NCBI RefSeq assembly: GCF_030531065.1
Contig: NZ_JAUNOQ010000006.1
Span: 1 to 64,000 of the forward strand
Source of the DNA: Phascolarctobacterium sp.
GTDB lineage: Bacteria; Bacillota; Negativicutes; Acidaminococcales; Acidaminococcaceae
DNA length: 64,000 nt
Direction of reading: 5' to 3'
Every line of letters starts with the position of its first letter. The first letter of the stretch is position 1. The notes below the pieces were generated by a model, which saw only the letters and a program-made list of their open reading frames with translations, did no database searches and was not told the origin of the DNA. The translations under genes and the position numbers were made by a program. This document shows positions 62,028 through 64,000 of the stretch, in pieces.

Positions 62028-62993
62028 ATGGAACCAATGCTGTTGAAACCTGTAGGAAAAGATAATTTATGGGGTGGGAATAGACTGAAAACCGAATACA
62101 ATAAAGATATTCCTTTAACGCCTTTAGCGGAAACATGGGAATGTTCGGCACATCCATCGGGGCCCAGTATAATTGTTAATGGACAGTTTGCGGGAAGTAC
62201 AATGGAGGTTGTGCTGCGGCAGCATGATGAATTCTTAGGAAACAGAGTGGATAAAAAATATGGCTTGCCCATATTGATTAAATTCATTGATGCGGAAAAA
62301 GATTTATCCATACAAGTTCACCCAGACGATGATTTTGCCAGAGAAAATGAAAATGACTTTGGTAAAAGTGAAATGTGGTATGTCGTGGATGCAACAGATA
62401 CCGCTTCGTTAGTGCATGGTTTTGCGCATGACGTTAATGAAGCTATGCTGCGTCAGGCTGTGGCTGACGGTGATTTAGATAAACACTTAAATAAAGTACA
62501 TGTGCATAAGGGAGATGTCTTTTATACTCCTGCCGGAACTATTCATGGCATTGGCGCAGGCTGCTTAATTGCAGAGATTCAGGAAAGCTCTGATGTAACG
62601 TATAGGGTTTATGATTACAATAGGGTGGACAAAAATGGGCAAAAACGCGAGCTGCATTTTGCTAAAGCTATGCGCGTACTAAACATGAAAACAACTGCTA
62701 AATATAAGCAAAGGGCTAGGTTGGTACATTACTATCCTGGCTGTTCACGGGAAATCTTATGCAGATGTCAATATTTTGAGACAGAGCGTATCACAGTTAC
62801 CAAAGGGCTTGCCTTTACGGTTATGGACACTTCGTTTCAAGTAGTCTTGTGTATAAATGGTTGCGGCGGTTTGGAAACATCAGAGTATAAGAAACCACTG
62901 CGGTTTAAAAAGGGAGACTGCATATTTTTACCGGCTGGCTTGGGCAGGTGCTTTATTATAGGCGAATGTGAAATTTTAAAAGTCAGGGTATAG
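62028..62993 (+). CDS. manA: Mannose-6-phosphate isomerase, class I (small Firmicutes type)
   Basis: ManA interconverts fructose-6-P and mannose-6-P using zinc. The 321-residue protein has the small-type pattern: LLKPVGKDNLWGGNRLKTEY, ETWECSAHPSGPS, SIQVHPDDDFA (Gln/His), KSEMWYVVDA (Glu) and FYTPAGTIHGIGAGCLIAEI (His). It starts right after the manC stop with no good Shine-Dalgarno at normal distance (GGAGGA is about 16 bases away), so it is probably translated by coupling. ATG 62037 is an alternative. Confidence 0.93.
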   Translation: MEPMLLKPVGKDNLWGGNRLKTEYNKDIPLTPLAETWECSAHPSGPSIIVNGQFAGSTMEVVLRQHDEFLGNRVDKKYGLPILIKFIDAEKDLSIQVHPDDDFARENENDFGKSEMWYVVDATDTASLVHGFAHDVNEAMLRQAVADGDLDKHLNKVHVHKGDVFYTPAGTIHGIGAGCLIAEIQESSDVTYRVYDYNRVDKNGQKRELHFAKAMRVLNMKTTAKYKQRARLVHYYPGCSREILCRCQYFETERITVTKGLAFTVMDTSFQVVLCINGCGGLETSEYKKPLRFKKGDCIFLPAGLGRCFIIGECEILKVRV

Positions 62994-63027
62994 AAATTTT
63001 ATAATAAAATTTGAAGGAGCGTTGTAA

Positions 63028-64000
63028 ATGGCAAAAGTAGCTTTAATCACAGGTATTACCGGTCAAGATGGGTCGTATTTAGCAGAGTTTTTATTGGGAA
63101 AGGGGTATGAAGTGCATGGGATTGTGCGCAGGTCTTCTTTTCCTAATACGGGAAAAATAGACCATATTATCGATAAAATTAAATTACATGATGGGGATCT
63201 AGCCGATTCCTCCAGCATAATTCGTATTATTAATGAAACGCAGCCGGATGAAATTTATAATTTAGCTGCGCAAAGCCATGTACAGGTTAGTTTTGATGTA
63301 CCGGAATACTCTGGTGATATAGATGCTATAGGCGTATTACGTATTTTAGAGGCCTGTCGTATTTTAGGATTAACTAAAAAAACAAAGATTTATCAAGCCT
63401 CTACAAGTGAACTTTATGGCAAAGTTGAAGAAGTTCCTCAAAAAGAAACGACGCCTTTTCATCCGTATAGTCCATATGCAGTAGCTAAGCAGTATGGCTT
63501 TTGGATTACTAAGGAGTATAGAGAAGCTTATGGAATGTTTGCCGTTAATGGTATTTTGTTTAATCATGAATCTGAGCGCCGTGGCGAAAATTTTGTGACT
63601 CGTAAAATAACTCGCGCAGCTGGACGCATTGCTGAAGGGCTTCAAGAGTATTTGGAGTTAGGAAACCTAGATTCTTTACGTGATTGGGGCTATGCTAAAG
63701 ATTATGTAGAATGCATGTGGTTAATTTTACAGCAAGATACTCCTGATGATTTTGTTATTGCCACAGGTGTACAGCATACTGTTCGTGACTTTACAGAAAA
63801 AGCCTTTGCTGCTAATGGCATTACGATTCGTTGGGAGGGTACAGGTGTAGATGAAAAAGGTTATGATGCAATGAGTGGGAAAATGTTGGTATGTGTAAAT
63901 CCCAAGTGGTTTCGCCCAACTGATGTAGATAATTTATGGGGTGATCCTACTAAGGCTAAAACTGTTTTAGGGTGGAATCCGCAAAGTACGACATATGAAC
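63028..64000 (+). CDS. gmd: GDP-mannose 4,6-dehydratase (cut by window end)
   Basis: Gmd converts GDP-mannose to GDP-4-keto-6-deoxymannose, the precursor of GDP-fucose, rhamnose or perosamine. From ATG 63028 (GAAGGAGC upstream) 324 codons are visible without a stop. They have [40 protein letters not shown], the catalytic TSELYG and YAVAKQYG (YxxxK), and [20 protein letters not shown]. The closing [20 protein letters not shown] is near the usual end (about 340-350 residues), so only ~20 residues are missing. The next genes beyond the edge should tell which sugar is made. Confidence 0.95.
   Translation, partial: MAKVALITGITGQDGSYLAEFLLGKGYEVHGIVRRSSFPNTGKIDHIIDKIKLHDGDLADSSSIIRIINETQPDEIYNLAAQSHVQVSFDVPEYSGDIDAIGVLRILEACRILGLTKKTKIYQASTSELYGKVEEVPQKETTPFHPYSPYAVAKQYGFWITKEYREAYGMFAVNGILFNHESERRGENFVTRKITRAAGRIAEGLQEYLELGNLDSLRDWGYAKDYVECMWLILQQDTPDDFVIATGVQHTVRDFTEKAFAANGITIRWEGTGVDEKGYDAMSGKMLVCVNPKWFRPTDVDNLWGDPTKAKTVLGWNPQSTTYE

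Overview
The window reads as chromosome of a diderm (outer-membrane) Firmicute of the class Negativicutes, probably near Phascolarctobacterium/Acidaminococcaceae; the genus is a guess. Three kinds of evidence point this way. Regulation and cell division are Firmicutes-like: a lysine riboswitch, an Ile T-box, and a yggS-sepF-ylmH-divIVA-ileS locus. The envelope is Gram-negative-like: a trimeric autotransporter adhesin with an ESPR-type signal, an RND efflux pump, and polysaccharide genes. The adhesin also carries an SLH domain, the module Negativicutes use to tie outer-membrane proteins to peptidoglycan. Most of the sequence is moderately GC-rich and nearly all genes are on the + strand. No rRNA, prophage, insertion sequence or CRISPR array was seen.

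Layout. 0-7.3 kb: SRPBCC protein, HtpX protease, M42 peptidase, ndk, cobalamin adenosyltransferase, AbgT-type transporter, peptidase T. 7.5-12.7 kb: RND adaptor and pump, then RNase HIII. 12.7-17.9 kb: an envelope-lipid or glycan group (YdjC/HpnK-like deacetylase, UPF0104 membrane protein, sugar epimerase, ArnT-like glycosyltransferase) and an Asp/Glu racemase. 17.9-19.0 kb: hairpin-rich non-coding DNA. 19.0-23.1 kb: the adhesin and a secreted partner candidate. 23.2-27.4 kb: nadE (-), ybaK, thrC. 27.5-30.6 kb: larB-larE-larC for the nickel-pincer cofactor, with larC split by a -1 frameshift at an A9 run. 30.6-35.3 kb: an unknown 515-aa protein, a zinc-ribbon membrane protein, pnp and dut. 35.4-40.2 kb: lysine riboswitch followed by dapB-asd-lysC-dapA and a CGGC protein. 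40.4-41.8 kb: lgt and three tRNAs on the minus strand. 42-47.4 kb: an orphan periplasmic binding lipoprotein, a DUF1624 membrane protein, a TAXI-TRAP transporter and a remnant of an alanine symporter gene. 47.6-55.2 kb: yggS-sepF-proC-ylmH-divIVA-phosphatase, then T-box and ileS. 55.3-57.8 kb: nitrilase-family enzyme and CNNM/CorC protein. 58.1-64 kb: surface polysaccharide locus (initiating sugar transferase, GT4, manC, manA, gmd cut by the window edge), which becomes clearly AT-rich after 59.55 kb.

The genes connect in several ways. The dap operon makes diaminopimelate for peptidoglycan, and lysine. SLH proteins bind peptidoglycan in this class, so the SLH tail of the adhesin may clamp the outer membrane to the wall. 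manA, manC and gmd supply GDP-mannose and its 4-keto-6-deoxy product for the polysaccharide begun by the sugar transferase.

The most notable signals are these: G-homopolymers inside the promoter spacers of both surface loci (adhesin 18919-18926, polysaccharide 58008-58014), suggesting phase-variable expression; the adhesin barrel followed by an SLH domain; the larC frameshift with a very His-rich insert; a long imperfect hairpin between asd and lysC; a repeated hairpin leader at 161-300 and 56274-56342; and a symporter remnant fused directly to the stop codon of the TAXI gene.
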